Notes under the pieces: model-generated
The model's input: only the letters and a program-made list of their open reading frames with translations
What the model was told of the DNA's origin: nothing
Database searches by the model: none
Part shown: positions 24,629-35,758 of the stretch, piece after piece
Layout of the letters: every line of letters begins with the position of its first letter
How positions within the stretch are numbered: the first letter of the stretch is position 1
Program-made: the position numbers and the translations under genes
Origin: Agelaius tricolor
Lineage: Eukaryota; Chordata; Aves; Passeriformes; Icteridae
NCBI GenBank assembly: GCA_023055355.1
Contig: JALJCS010000028.1
Location: 4,960,418 to 5,024,417, forward strand
Reading direction: 5' to 3'
DNA: 64,000 nucleotides

Positions 24629-25351
24629 TGAGCTTGGCTTTTACAAAGGGAGGTTTCCTCTACTGCTAAGTGAAAAAATTAATTGATCTGTCCAAATGCA
24701 ATTAGCAAATGCTACAGCAGGAAGGGCTGCCTAATCAGAATCATTAATCTGGCAAAAATGAACTGTTGCATGTCTTGCATGTCCTTTTTTTGGACACAGC
24801 AAAAAACAACCTCAATAAGATAAATAACACCGGGCTTTATCTATAATTTAGCTGTATAAATATCTTATTTTTACACATAATTACACACATTACTGTCTAC
24901 ATGCCATAACCCAAGCTGCCTTGAATTTCCAGGGCTCCAGGGCTGGCTATTTTTTGGTTCCAAAGGCAGGATTTTGAGCTTTCTCAAGAACATTCTTCAT
25001 TTCTGCCCAAACCTGTGCAGATAGAAGGTTTTGCAGGTGGGGTTGAGGGGGTATTTGAGAGCTGGCTGTGATTCAGAGAAAGCAGAACAGGCTGCTGATC
25101 CTCGTGCAGTCTGTCTCTCCATGCTTTCAATGCTCCAAACCTGAGGGTTGCTCAGGCATCAGGGGAGGAACTTTCCCTTCTCACCTCCTTCAAGGGAATG
25201 AGAGCATCCATCATTATTCATGGGGCTGAATACACATTTATAGCCACAAATGGCTATAATTTGACAATTAAAAAAAAGAGTTCAAGAAATTTATTCAATC
25301 ACCTGAGCAGATCAGTTTTACCTACTCTTCAAAAAGGGGTTTCAACTGAGA
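24629..25351. other. Unique AT-rich sequence, nothing recognised
   Basis: No repeat family or splice-bounded ORF was seen. Confidence 0.4.
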
Positions 25352-25604
25352 AAAATATAAATCCATAAGATATAAATAATATTAAAAATATATAAGATTA
25401 TAATATATATAAATATATATAATATATATTTTTATATATAATATATATACAATTATACATAATATAAAATTATGTATAGATCGAAATAATATAAATATAA
25501 ATAAATAAATTCATTAAATAAATTATTTAATTAAAAAATTAAATAAGTATTTAATTAATTATTTAATGAAAAAATATTAATCCATAAAATAGAAATAAAC
25601 AGTT
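25352..25604. repeat. AT-only low-complexity tract
   Basis: About 250 bp of nearly pure A/T contains TATA, TTAA and AAATAAAT sub-patterns. A similar 20-25 bp motif (AATCCATAARATA) occurs at each end, near 25360 and 25578. Confidence 0.85.
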
Positions 25605-25607
25605 CAA

Positions 25608-25985
25608 TTGGGGTTGTCCAGTCTAGAGAAAAGAAGGCTCTGGGGAGACCTTAGAGACCCTTGCACTACCTAAAGGGGCTCCAGGGGAGCTGGAGAGGGA
25701 CTGGGGACAAGGGATGGAGTGACAGGACACAGGGAATGGCTCCCAGTGCCAGAGGGCAGGGTTGGATGGGATATTGGGAATTAGGAATTGTTCCCTGTGA
25801 AGGTGATGAGGCCCTGGCACAGGTGCCCAGAGCAGCTGGGGCTGCCCCTGGATCCCTGGCAGTGGCCAAGGCCAGGCTGGAGCAGCCTGTGGGAGGTGTC
25901 CCTGCCATGGCAGCAGGGGTGGAATGGGAGGATCTGCAGGGCCCCTTCCAACCCAAACCATTCCATGATTCCATTGATTCCATAC
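25608..25985 (+). mobile_element. CR1 fragment with intact 3' end
   Basis: About 380 bp of the CR1 3' region ends in CCAACCCAAACCATTCC and 8-mer-like ATTCCATG / ATTCCATT units, the hallmark CR1 terminus. It is sense and 5'-truncated. The ORFs across it are repeat-derived. Confidence 0.93.
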
Positions 25986-26283
25986 TGTGGGAGGTGCTGG
26001 AAGGCATTTGGACACTCTGGAGCCCCTCCTGCTACCAAGCCCTGAGTCTGGCTCTGCAGTGACCCTGCAGAAAACACGGGGAGAGCTCAGACAGGGAGGC
26101 CTGAAGTGCTCTGAGGATTTTCCTTTCCCTCAGTGCAAAAACAACCCCCATGGCTGTTACTCCAGGACTTCTTTGATAACATTAAACACCAATGAATTGC
26201 ACACTTTGCCCACACTCATCCCAGTCTGTGCAGACACTCTGAGGGCCTGGGGAGCCAGTGAGGTTTCCCTGGCAGAGCTGTGG

Positions 26284-26340
26284 GGAAATGATGGAATTGG
26301 AATGGGAAACCTGGGATGCTGACAGGACTTTGACAGCTGT
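26284..26340 (+). repeat. 57-bp direct repeat, copy 1
   Basis: It is identical to 27574-27630 except for two bases and includes GATGGAATTGGAATGGGAAA and GACAGGACTTTGACAGC. Confidence 0.85.
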
Positions 26341-27573
26341 GAACGCTGCTCCCTTGGGATGGGTTTGCAAAGGATCCATCCAGCAATGCAGCTCTCTGAC
26401 TTCTCTCTCCACAGGAGCAGATCCCCAGTGGGGAGAGCTGACTTTGGGTTGTTTGTTGGCCCTCTGGGAATTCATTAAGGAAAACAGACCTTTCCACTGA
26501 TATTCTGAGTGCCCTGGTGCAGCACCCAGCTTGGGCTGCAGACACTGCTGGAAACTCTCTGCTAGAAATAATTGTCCCTTGCAAAAGCCACTGTACCATT
26601 TCATGGAATAAATGCTACATTTTCTCTGTTTTACAATATCCAGATGGATGTAAGGACTCGATGCCACTTGGCAAGGACTCATTCCTTTTGACTCTTGGAG
26701 AGCTGGTTGTACCCAGCACCCAGATCAGACCTGAGGTTTTGGGGGATCCAGGCTGCTCTGGTTGGTGTTTTTCAGCAGACTGACACAGCAGATTTTCCCC
26801 ATTTCTGTCCCCAGAAGCTGCCTGGGCACTCTGCACACAGAGAGCTCCTGCAGAGCCCCATCCTGCAGTCCCTGGGTGTGTGGGATGGTGATGTGCTCCT
26901 GCTTTACCTCAAGTCCAGCCTCTCCTGGAGCCATCCCTGCAGCTCTCAGGAACAGCAGCCCTTTCCTATCCTTTTTACTGCATTTTGAACCAACACACCA
27001 AAGTCAGACTCAAACATCTTCTCTATTCCATGTGGCAGAGCCCAGGAATCCTTACTCACCCTCCCTTGATAAAATTATGATCGTGTCCGTCCTCTTTCAT
27101 TTACTCACTCCTGCTGCCGAGAATTAATTTTAGACTCTGCTGGCTTTTGTCAGTAGATCTCAGGATATATAATCTATGCTTTATTTTATTTTGTGCTCAT
27201 CTGGGCAGTAGCTGGAGTGTATAAAATGGGGTCTCCTGGAACAACTTTATTGCTTCAGTCTCTTCCTTGAATGAGTTTTTGGCGCAAGTATAATTTTTCC
27301 CTCGTCTCCAACAGAAAGCAATTTCCTTTTTCCCCTGCACGTCCTTCAGGCTCTGGTGATTCTGCCCTGCAGAAAACCAACTTTGTCACCCCATTCTTGC
27401 TTCTGGGGGTGGCAAATTGTCCTCACCTGAGCACCTCAGAGCAGCACATCCTCTCTGATAGCAGCAGGCAGAACCCACTAAGAGATTATTTGATCTTTTT
27501 TTGGGGTGACACCAAAGAGCTAACAAAGGATTGTTATGGTTCCTTCACCTCTTGAAATTGATCCTTGCAGCGA

Positions 27574-27630
27574 GGAAATGATGGAATTGGAATGGGAAAG
27601 CTGGGCTGCTGACAGGACTTTGACAGCTGT
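27574..27630 (+). repeat. 57-bp direct repeat, copy 2
   Basis: This is the second copy of 26284-26340, 1290 bp away in the same orientation. The flanks differ. Confidence 0.85.
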
Positions 27631-28956
27631 AACTTTTATTCAGCCTGTTGTCTCGTTTGCAGCGTTACTGGTGCGTTACCAACCTCAAGCCAAGGGGAAA
27701 GACACAGAAAGGGAAAGGTGCTGTCTTCATTTTTTTTTCTCTTTTTTGTTTCATTTTAAGGGACCAAGAAGTATCTTTTCATCTCCACTGGACATGCCTG
27801 TGTTTATATCTGAGGTTCATGATTTTTTCCTTTAAGAATTTGATGCTTTCACAAAGAACTGTCTGGGTTAGTGGAAGTGTTGTTCAGCAGAAATGTCTGA
27901 GCCATAACATTGTGAGAGATGAAGGGTTTGCCTCATTATCTCTGTCCTTTAGATTTTTAGTGGGCAAAAGGCAGGAAGTTTCTCTTGATTTAAATGAGAA
28001 ATATCCAATTTCTTCTGCTTTGGAAGCTGTGTTGCAGACTGACACAGTGTTTCCAGAAAAATAGTGTCAGGAATGGTTTGGTCTTTCCAGCTTTGTTTTC
28101 ACAGTGTGTGTAGGCTGGAGGTTTGGAAATGCCTTTTTTACTTTCATGAGGAAGACTCAGAGGATTTTATTTTCCAATACAGTTTCCATTGTGTTCATGG
28201 GAAAAGATTTGTTTTGCTAAGCAGAGTATAAACACAGCACTGTGGCAGATCCCTCTAAAAATTGGTTCAAGTCAATACTGATCTGCTTTCCCCACATTCT
28301 TGCTGGAAAATATTTTTTCTGATTCCTCTGGCATCTCTCTAAACCTAAAGAATTACAAATGAGAGAAGCATTTGCCCCCCTGAGCTTCATGTGCCACATA
28401 CTGCTCCAGCAGCACTGAACTTCCCAAACAGAAAGAGAAGAAATATCAGAGAATGGAGAGCTCTAGCTTCAGATGAAGAGGTTGGAATAATATAGGATAA
28501 CATAATTTAGTTTGTTTTGAATTATTTTAAAGTCAGAAAGCCTGGGAGAAGTTCTCCTTGTACCAGTTTTTGGTCACAGTCTATGTAAATCTGGAAGGGA
28601 GCCAGCAGCTCGAGGAGAACTCTGCTGTACATTTGTATTACTGAAAGCAGATGTGGGCTTAGGGCTCCAGCCAAAATTTCAGAGCAGGAAAAAAATGATC
28701 TGTCCTCAATTCCTCACTGGTCAGAAAGGATGGGACGAGTCAATACTGGTGCATTAGTGCTGGGGAGATGGCTTTCAGGCCTGACATGTCTGATAGAGGT
28801 GCTAGCTCAGGCTAGAAGTGATAAGAAGACCAAAGTGCTGCTGCCTGTGTGCAGCCATGTGCCTGCTGCTCTCCTGCATGGAAAAGCAGCAGCTCCCTGG
28901 GCTCACAAGTTCTGCTTGGTGTGAGGACAAATGATTCCAAAATGATTTGTTGAGGG
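27631..28956. other. Unique sequence, nothing recognised
   Basis: No mobile element and no supported exon. Confidence 0.4.
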
Positions 28957-29011
28957 TGATGTTAGGAAAATTAATCCACAAACACCAGAGGTTTATGTCC
29001 AAAAAGGAGGC
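28957..29011 (-). mobile_element. Fragment of LTR J family
   Basis: About 55 bp matches the left end of the LTR at 11200, including AATCCACAAACACCAGAG and TTTATGTCCAAAA. The remainder is absent. Confidence 0.7.
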
Positions 29012-29329
29012 AAACTTTCTCACACACTTTCTGTAAATTACTTATTGTTTTGCATTCTCTTATAGAAGAGGAGAAATCTGATGGACTGTTGGTTTGTCCA
29101 GTGTCACTGGAGAGGTGGCACTGTCACCCTGTAATCCACTGTCACTTTTGGAAATCTATAAATGTTGGAGTCAAAATTAAACTTCCCTCTTTTTTGCCTT
29201 AGAAAATCCAGTGGCCATGTCTTTCTGTTTCATGTCCTAAAGTGACAGGGCTGCCTTGTCACAAACATGTGGGGTGCACACAAGCCCCACCCAGCAGTAC
29301 AATTGGTACCCAGCCAGGACTGGCCCTGC

Positions 29330-29502
29330 ACAGCATTCCCAGAGCAGCTGGGGCTGCCCCTGGATCCCTGGCAGTGCCCAAGGCCAGGCTGGACAGGGCT
29401 TGGAGCAGCCTGGGCTATTGGGAGGTGTCCCTGCCATGGCAGGGGTGGGATGAGAGGATCTTTAAGATTCCCTCCCATCCAAACCATTCCATGGTTCATT
29501 GT
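29330..29502 (+). mobile_element. CR1 fragment, 3' part
   Basis: CCCAGAGCAGCTGGGGCTGC leads on to CCCTCCCATCCAAACCATTC and CATGGTTCATTG. It is the same region as the CR1 pieces at 25608 and 55920. Confidence 0.9.
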
Positions 29503-30552
29503 ATGATGTGGTTTAAAATGGGCCCTCCACCACAGTGAGCCTCAAACCCCTTTTCTGTTAGCAGGAGGTGCAGGAACACCCTGAGTGCTGGGAATCCTCC
29601 CAGTCCCCTCTCCAAGGCACTTCCAGATTTTGTTTTATTATTTTAATGAAAAATAAACCCTCTCAGCAAGGAGGATTCTGCTCTTTCCCTCCTGCATTTT
29701 GGAGACATAACTGTGATTTGTTATGGCCCTTTTGTCTGGGGAAGATTTGCTCCTCAATGAGTGGTTTCTGGCTAATCTTTACTACTTCCAATTTTGTGGG
29801 AAGATCTTCTTTAGACAGAACTAGGTCGAGTACACTTCAATTGCCTCGTGTTCTTAAGATCAGTTTGTCAGAGAGCCCTAAATAACAGATTGCTTTATTC
29901 ATAAACTGCCTGAGCAAGCCAGGGTGTGCAGCACGTTCAGGGTGTGACAGTGATGTGTTACTCTGAGCTTATCAAAGGGCTCCACTGCCTGAGCCACCAG
30001 CACAAAGAAAATACACTGCAGAATTATTTGGATCTCATTTATTTAATGAGCCAGCAGTAAAAATGAAACCCCCACACTCACCACGGTTGAGAAGCAAAAT
30101 CGCAGCACGGATTTTTCAAATCTGTAGAAGTCCAGAGCTTTTCATTGGGTGGAAATAAATGTGGCCATTGGTTCATATATAAATTGCAGCTTCATAAAGT
30201 GTGTGAAATTGCTGGGGGATTTCTGTGAGCTGTGGAGGAGGTGATTTCTGACTGGGAGCAGAATCTCACATATAATACCTGGGGCTTGAGCCCACGTGGA
30301 GAATTTAAGAGATTAACAGTGATTCAAATACCAATAATCACCAAGAAAGAAAATGAGCAATGCTTTAGTTGTTGGTCTGACTCACTCCTACTCTAGCTAA
30401 TAAAAAGCCAATTTTCCAGCTTCTCTCCTCTGTGTTGTCTGGAGTTCTGGTTCCCTGCACATCACAGGGAACAGGTCTCTGGGCTGCGAGTCAAGAGACA
30501 TTTGCTTTCTTGTTTTCACTTTAGCCATGACTTGTTACTTGAGATTAGAAAC

Positions 30553-30660
30553 ATAATCATAGAATCCTGGAATGATTTGGGTTGGAAGAGTCCTTCAATG
30601 CCACCTCATTTCCAACCACCCTGCCACCAGCAGGACCAGGTTGTTCAGGGTCTTGTATGT
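30553..30660 (-). mobile_element. CR1 fragment, 3' end
   Basis: It begins with AATCATAGAATCCTGGAATG then GGGTTGGAAGAGTCCTTCAA, the antisense CR1 end. It lies about 180 bp before the exon acceptor. Confidence 0.8.
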
Positions 30661-30837
30661 CTGTATGAGGCCTTTGCTGGTCCTCTCAGGAGAGTCCAGG
30701 GGAGGACATGGGGATCAATTATTTCCAGCTACACTTTCCCAGAGCAAACCACGCTCATGTCAAACTGAAAAAATGACATTGTTTTCCTTCAGCATGGTTT
30801 CATTCCTGCTTCTTGCTTTCCCTCTGTGTCTCCACAG

Positions 30838-30995
30838 CTGTTGAATCACTGCATTCCCTGAATGACCAGATCTCCCACTTCATTGTCAGCAAGTCAAAAA
30901 CCCTGGATGAGGATGAAGATGCCTTTTTGCCCAGTGAGAAGGAATCTCTGAAAAGTGCCATGAGGCTGATGAGGCACCTCCTGATGGATGCACAG
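30838..30995 (+). CDS. Internal coding exon, possibly kazrin (KAZN) upstream exon
   Basis: A 158-nt exon lies between a long pyrimidine tract ending in CACAG and a CAG|GTAGGA donor. It starts two bases into a codon (phase 1) and ends on a codon boundary (phase 0). It reads VESLHSLNDQISHF near the start and RLMRHLLMDAQ at the end, with an acidic run (DEDEDAF) in the middle. The 52 complete residues are hydrophilic with a leucine/isoleucine heptad feel, so a coiled-coil or helical segment is likely. The in-frame ATG at 30813 lies in the intron before the acceptor and is not a start. From memory, this resembles the segment just upstream of the N-terminal coiled coil of kazrin, a cytoplasmic and desmosome-associated, periplakin-binding protein. 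Kazrin's very long 5' introns would fit one exon in 64 kb. That identity is a recollection, not a search result, so no symbol is given. I am confident in the exon and unsure of the gene. Confidence 0.8.
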
Positions 30996-31245
30996 GTAGG
31001 AAATCAATGCAGAAATGTGTGTTAGGATGTGAGGAAGGCACATTGCACACATCTGGAGAATTATGTCATTTTTATATACAGTTTTAGCAGTGGAGAACAT
31101 TAATTGCTGATTCTTTAAAATGCTTTTGGTTTCTGAAATCTGCAGCTGTGGGAAGAACATCTCAGTGTGCAGCTTGTGCTGGGGCTGAGCCTCAGATTCA
31201 GGGTTGAAAATGGCTCTTAATTTCAGGAGAAAATACAGCAATGTA

Positions 31246-31292
31246 CCCATTGATGGGAATCCAGCAATAACCCCATTGATGGGAATCCAGCA
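31246..31292. repeat. 26-bp tandem duplication
   Basis: CCCATTGATGGGAATCCAGC occurs at 31246 and 31272. The core CCCATTGATGGG is nearly self-complementary. Confidence 0.85.
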
Positions 31293-31748
31293 TCAGCACT
31301 ACCAAAAGAAAATCATCTGTCCACTGAGCATCTGTGCTCAATGCCAGATTTAGAAGAGCCAGACAACTGAGCTGTTGGTTTAGCCAAGCTCTAAAATGCC
31401 AGTTAAAAGTCATGAAATTATGTGCAGATGTTTCTTTGTGCCTTTGTTGCTTCAACAAAAAACTCTCTTTCTCTGTAGCTTTGCTGTGTTGCGGTCTTTC
31501 CTTCAACCTACAAAAAGCACCCTTTGAAATATTAATTATATTTATCTTGTTATATTCCCTTTTGGTCTTTATTTGCAAAGCCTAGATGGAAAATTACAGC
31601 TTCTGTCAGAGGGCTCTCTTGAAATGGGGTGGTCTCCTCTCCCTTCTACTCTAAAATCAGGGAAAGGAGGCCTGAGGCTGTCCTGAGATCTTCTGAGCTC
31701 TCCAGGACTGGGGATGGCCTGTTCTGCTTCCACCTGGAGTCTGGTGGT

Positions 31749-32102
31749 CCCCTCTCCTCTCCTCTCCTCTCCTCTCCTCTCCTCTCCTCTCCTCTCCTCT
31801 CCTCTCCTCTCCTCTCCTCTCCTCTCCTCTCCTCTCCTCTCCTCTCCTCTCCTCTCCTCTCCTCTCCTCTCCTCTCCTCTCCTCTCCCTCTCCCTCTCCC
31901 TCTCCCTCTCCCTCTCCTCTCCCTCTCCCTCTTCTCCTTCTCCTTCTCCTTCTCCTTCTCCTTCTCCTTCTCCTTCTCCTTCTCCTTCTCCTTCTCCTTC
32001 TCCTTCTCCTTCTCCTTCTCCTTCTCCTTCTCCTTCTCCTTCTCCTTCTCCTTCTCCTTCTCCTTCTCCTTCTCCTTCTTCTTCTCCTTCTCCTTCCCCT
32101 TC
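31749..32102. repeat. Long polypyrimidine array (CCTCT)n, (CCCTCT)n, (CCTTCT)n
   Basis: About 354 bp have C/T only on the + strand. About 27 CCTCT pentamers pass into CCCTCT and then CCTTCT hexamers. The translations (arginine/glutamate-rich or serine/proline-rich) are artefacts. The tract begins about 750 bp after the coding exon and is a candidate for triplex (H-DNA) formation. Confidence 0.97.
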
Positions 32103-32521
32103 TCACTTTCAAAGCCCCTGGTCCTGGTGACTTGGGCTGGCAGGGATCCTGTTGCATGTGGGGAGTGGCCTGGGGATCCCTGCTGTTAACAGCACATTTA
32201 TTTTAATACTGTGTGTTTGCACCAGGAGTCAGTCCAGGTTTGGAGGCTGTGGAGAGCACAGGGAGCAAACCCTTCCTGTTGTGCTCAGGATTTCATTTCT
32301 GTGAGGATGGTGCTGATCTCACTTTGGCACATCTGTAACCCAGTCCCCTCCATCTCCCCCAAACCAGCAGAGTTCATGCTGTTGAAGTGTCATGGGGAAC
32401 ACAAGGGGTTAGACTGTGCTTTTGGATCTGCTCCCACAGTGGGAATAGATCCCACAGACTCCCCTGCAGGTGGGAATAAAATCACAGAATCCACAGAAAT
32501 CCATGGAACCCTCCCAGTGTG

Positions 32522-32648
32522 AGGCTCTGGACAGAGCTAAGCTGAATTCCAGTGCTTGGCCCTTTTACTCCCCTCTCCTGGCATGGACCTGATTTTGACT
32601 GGTGGATAATTTGAGGAGAGAGCACCCAGCTTGACATTTTGGGCAGAA
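32522..32648 (+). repeat. Unnamed duplicated segment, copy 1
   Basis: It shares AGGCTCTG, CCAGTGCTTGGC, ATGGACCTGATTTTGACTG and TGGATAATTTGAGGAGA in order with 33454-33566. Copy 1 has about 14 extra bases in the middle. It runs straight into a CR1 end. Confidence 0.8.
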
Positions 32649-32762
32649 AGTTTGGGTTGAAAGGGACCTTAAATCTCATCCCATTTCACCCCCTACACTG
32701 GGTGGGAACACTTTCCACTAGACCAGGTTGCTCCAACCCCCATCCACCCCTGTCCAAGTCCC
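32648..32762 (-). mobile_element. CR1 fragment, 3' end
   Basis: GTTTGGGTTGAAAGGGACCT, then CACTAGACCAGGTTGCTCCA and CCATCCACCCCTGTCC are the antisense CR1 3' region. Confidence 0.8.
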
Positions 32763-33307
32763 AGATATTTGGAATACCTCTGGGCATTCAGGCATGAGGG
32801 CAGGCAGATAAAAATAAATATGGGGCAAAAATGTACCTATTGATAATCCCCTTGTGCAGGAATTCTATTTTTGGCACCCAAGAATTGCTTTCCTACTTAT
32901 CAGCTGTCCTGAATACATATTAATTGGTGCCTGTGATAGAGAGACTGATTAGGAAATGCTAAGAACAATAGGGAAATGTCAAGTGCTCCTGTATCCTCAT
33001 GATGTGCCTGGATCCCTTCCCAGAAAGGACAGGATGTTTTCTTGCCTGGGATTTTCAAGTTGGAAGAATGACAAGGTGGGAAGTGGTAGTGGTGAGTAGA
33101 AGGATGGAAGTAAACAGGTGATAACATCCAGTAAAAAAAAATCCAATAAAATAAATCCTCTGAGGAATGAAAGAAACATGAGTCTGGCAGGAATATCAGC
33201 AGGGATACCCCTGCCAGTGTGTGAATAGAAATATGTGCTAACCCTGACTGCAGAGTGCCCTGTGCTCTAATCATACAGCAGGAAAAATATCACCAATGTA
33301 AATATCT

Positions 33308-33420
33308 CCCTTCCCTTCCCTTCCCTTCCCTTCCCTTCCCTTCCCTTCCCTTCCCTTCCCTTCCCTTCCCTTCCCTTCCCTTCCCTTCCCTTCCCTTCCC
33401 TTCCCTTCCCTTCCCTTCCC
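33308..33420. repeat. Polypyrimidine array (CCCTT)n
   Basis: About 22 uninterrupted CCCTT pentamers, C/T on the + strand, with the same strand asymmetry as the array at 31749. Confidence 0.97.
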
Positions 33421-33453
33421 TGTTAGTTATTTTATGGAAATACTGATTGTGCA

Positions 33454-33566
33454 AGGCTCTGTACAAAGATAAACTAAAATCCAGTGCTTGGCTCTTTCCA
33501 TGGACCTGATTTTGACTGCTGGATAATTTGAGGAGAAAACATCCAGTTTGATATTTTGGCTAGAAA
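33454..33566 (+). repeat. Unnamed duplicated segment, copy 2
   Basis: This is the homologue of 32522-32648 in the same orientation, starting about 33 bp after the (CCCTT)n array. Confidence 0.8.
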
Positions 33567-34411
33567 TCAGCTGGACTGCTAAGCCAGCAGGAGTGGCTGG
33601 TCAGAGGGGACAGTTAATGGGCATTTCTCACTTCTCTGCCACTATAAATCTGCTTTGGAAAGGCAGGAATGATGTGGGGGTGATGCCTTGTGCCTGCTGC
33701 CCTTCTGCCTTGGAGAGAAATTGGACACATTTTTGGAACTCTGCTTGGACACACACCAGGAGATGTTGCTGAAACAAAGGTTTAGGGTCCACCATGGGTC
33801 TGACTTTGATCTTGAGTCATTTTTTTGGCTTAAGAAGAATCAGTGAACCAACACACAGAGCTTTCCACTCTGGAGAGCACTGGGAGGGCTTTTAGAGGAC
33901 GCTGTGCTGGGGCCCATGTGCATCTGCCTGTGCAGGGGCAGGTCCCTGCCCTCCCATGAGGTGTCACTGGGAGCACAAAGGACAAGGATGCTCACCAGAG
34001 GGGAGAAGAGGAACCACAACACAGAGGCACCAGCCTGGGGTTTCACAGCTGGATTTTCTGACAGTTCAAATGTGCACTCTGTGCCCCTGAGCATCAGCCC
34101 AGTCCCTACATACATTAGGCCATATTTATTTCTCCCTTGGCTGCTTAGAAGAACTTATTTTGCCCATCTGTTTTCTCAATTTACTCCACTTTTCACTGAT
34201 TTTAATGCCTCAGTTTTGTGGTAGTCATGTACAAGCAACTGTGACAGTAGTGACTGTGGCTTTACAGGGGAAATGAGAGGTCACTTCTTGGTAAGCACAG
34301 CATGGAGAAACAGCTGTTGAGTGGGGAGGGAAAAAAATTCTCCTCATCCCCCACGTGCAAATGGGTTTTCTCCATGGAAAATGGGGCATATTTTGCACTC
34401 CTCCTGACAGA

Positions 34412-34884
34412 GAAATGGCACAGGTGGCAGGTGAGGTGGCACTGGGGGGAGAAATGGCACTGGTGGCAGGTGAGGTGGCACTGGGGGGAGAAATGGCATG
34501 GGTGGGAGGTGAGGTGGCACTAATGGGGAAGAAATGGCATGGGTGGGAGGTGAGGTGGCACTGGGGGGAGAAATGGCATGGGTGGCAGTGAGGTGGCACT
34601 AGTGGGGAAGAAATGGCATGGGTGGCAGGTGAGGTGGCACTGGGGGGAGAAATGGCATGGGTGGCAATGAGGTGGCACTGGGGGGAGAAATGGCACAGGT
34701 GGCAGATGAGGTGGCACTGGGGGGAGAAATGGCATGGGTGGCAATGAGGTGGCACTGGGGGGAGAAATGGCATGGGTGGCAATGAGGTGGCACTGGGGGG
34801 AGAAATGGCATGGGTGGCAGGTGAGGTGGCACTAGTGGGGAGGAAATGGCACTGGTGGCAGGTGAGGTGGCACTGGGGGGAGGA
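34412..34884. repeat. Minisatellite, 12 units of 38-41 bp
   Basis: Units begin GAAATGGCA at 34412, 34451, 34490, 34531, 34570, 34610, 34649, 34687, 34726, 34764, 34802 and 34843. Each contains GTGAGGTGGCACT or a variant and usually a run of six G. Variants differ by 1-2 bp indels and by CACAGG, CACTGG or CATGGG. The minus-strand open frame of 235 codons over it is a product of the repeat. Confidence 0.96.
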
Positions 34885-35333
34885 TGGTGCTGGCAGCTGT
34901 GGTCTGGGCTGGCTGAGGGGCTGCTGATCCATCAGCCCTGTCAGCAGTGTTAAACTGCAGGCAGGGAGAGGTAATAAGCTGTGTGGAGTCTCTCAGCAAT
35001 AGGCTGTCAGCTCAAATTCAGCCCAGGGAAGACAGTGATTTAATGGAAGTCATTACAATCTGCAGGATCTCTTGACCCTGGTGCTCTCCATCCCTTCCAC
35101 ATCCTGGATAGGATTTCCCAGGTCACAGAGCTGGCTGACAGCTCTGGGCAAAAAGCAGCATCTCCCTCCCTGCTGGTGAGGGCTGGGGCTCTGTGCCCAG
35201 AGGCTCCTGGTGGTGTCCCAGGAGTGCAGCACATTCCTGACATCACCTTCCCTCCATGGGTCACCCTGTCTGTGCCCACCTGGCAGGGGGAGGGCTCCAA
35301 GGATGGGAATTGTGCTGCCTGAACAAAAAGGTG

Positions 35334-35752
35334 TTGGGTTTGTGGGGTTCCCAGACAAAGGAAGGAATGATGGATCTGACTCCATGTTCTCAGAAGGCTA
35401 ATTTATTATTTTATGATACTATATTATATTAAAGGATACTATACTAAACTATACTAAAGAATACAGAGAGGATACTTACAGAAGGCTAAAAAGATAATAA
35501 TTAAAAACTTGTGACTCCTTCCAGAGCCTTGACACAGCTTGGCCCTGATTGGCCAAAGAGTGAAAACAACTCCCAGCAGAATCCAATGGAACAATCACCT
35601 GTGGGTAAACAATCTCCAAACACATTCCAAAGCAGCAAAACACAGGAGAAGCAAATCAGATAATTATTGTTTTCCTTTTTCTCTGAGGGTTCTCAGCTTC
35701 CCAGGAGAAGAATCCTGGGCAAAGGGGTTTTTCAGGAAATATGATGGTGACA
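35334..35752 (-). mobile_element. Solo LTR F (ERV, subfamily 2)
   Basis: The element runs from TTGGGTTTGTGGGG (first dinucleotide TT instead of TG) to GATGGTGACA. It is flanked by the exact 6-bp duplication AAGGTG (35328-35333 and 35753-35758). Its flank at 35753-35792 reappears, reverse-complemented, inside LTR G. F and G also share a distinctive AATAATTATCTGATTTGC stretch (sense) that LTRs D and E lack. Confidence 0.9.
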
Positions 35753-35758
35753 AAGGTG

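Noticed and set aside
26182..26682. 166-codon open frame on the minus strand
   Set aside because: It overlaps the 57-bp repeat, shows no domain, and competing frames of similar length overlap it.
31657..32189. Long open frames on both strands (arginine-rich on minus, serine/proline-rich on plus)
   Set aside because: They are translations of the CCTCT/CCTTCT microsatellite, whose units lack stop codons; there is no domain or splice support.
34412..34884. CRISPR-like regular repeat spacing
   Set aside because: There are no unique spacers; the whole unit is repeated, and this is a vertebrate genome.
34225..34932. 235-codon open frame on the minus strand with a repeating PPMPFLPP/CHPCHFS-type peptide
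   Set aside because: It is produced by the minisatellite, whose units are mostly 39 bp and keep several frames open together.
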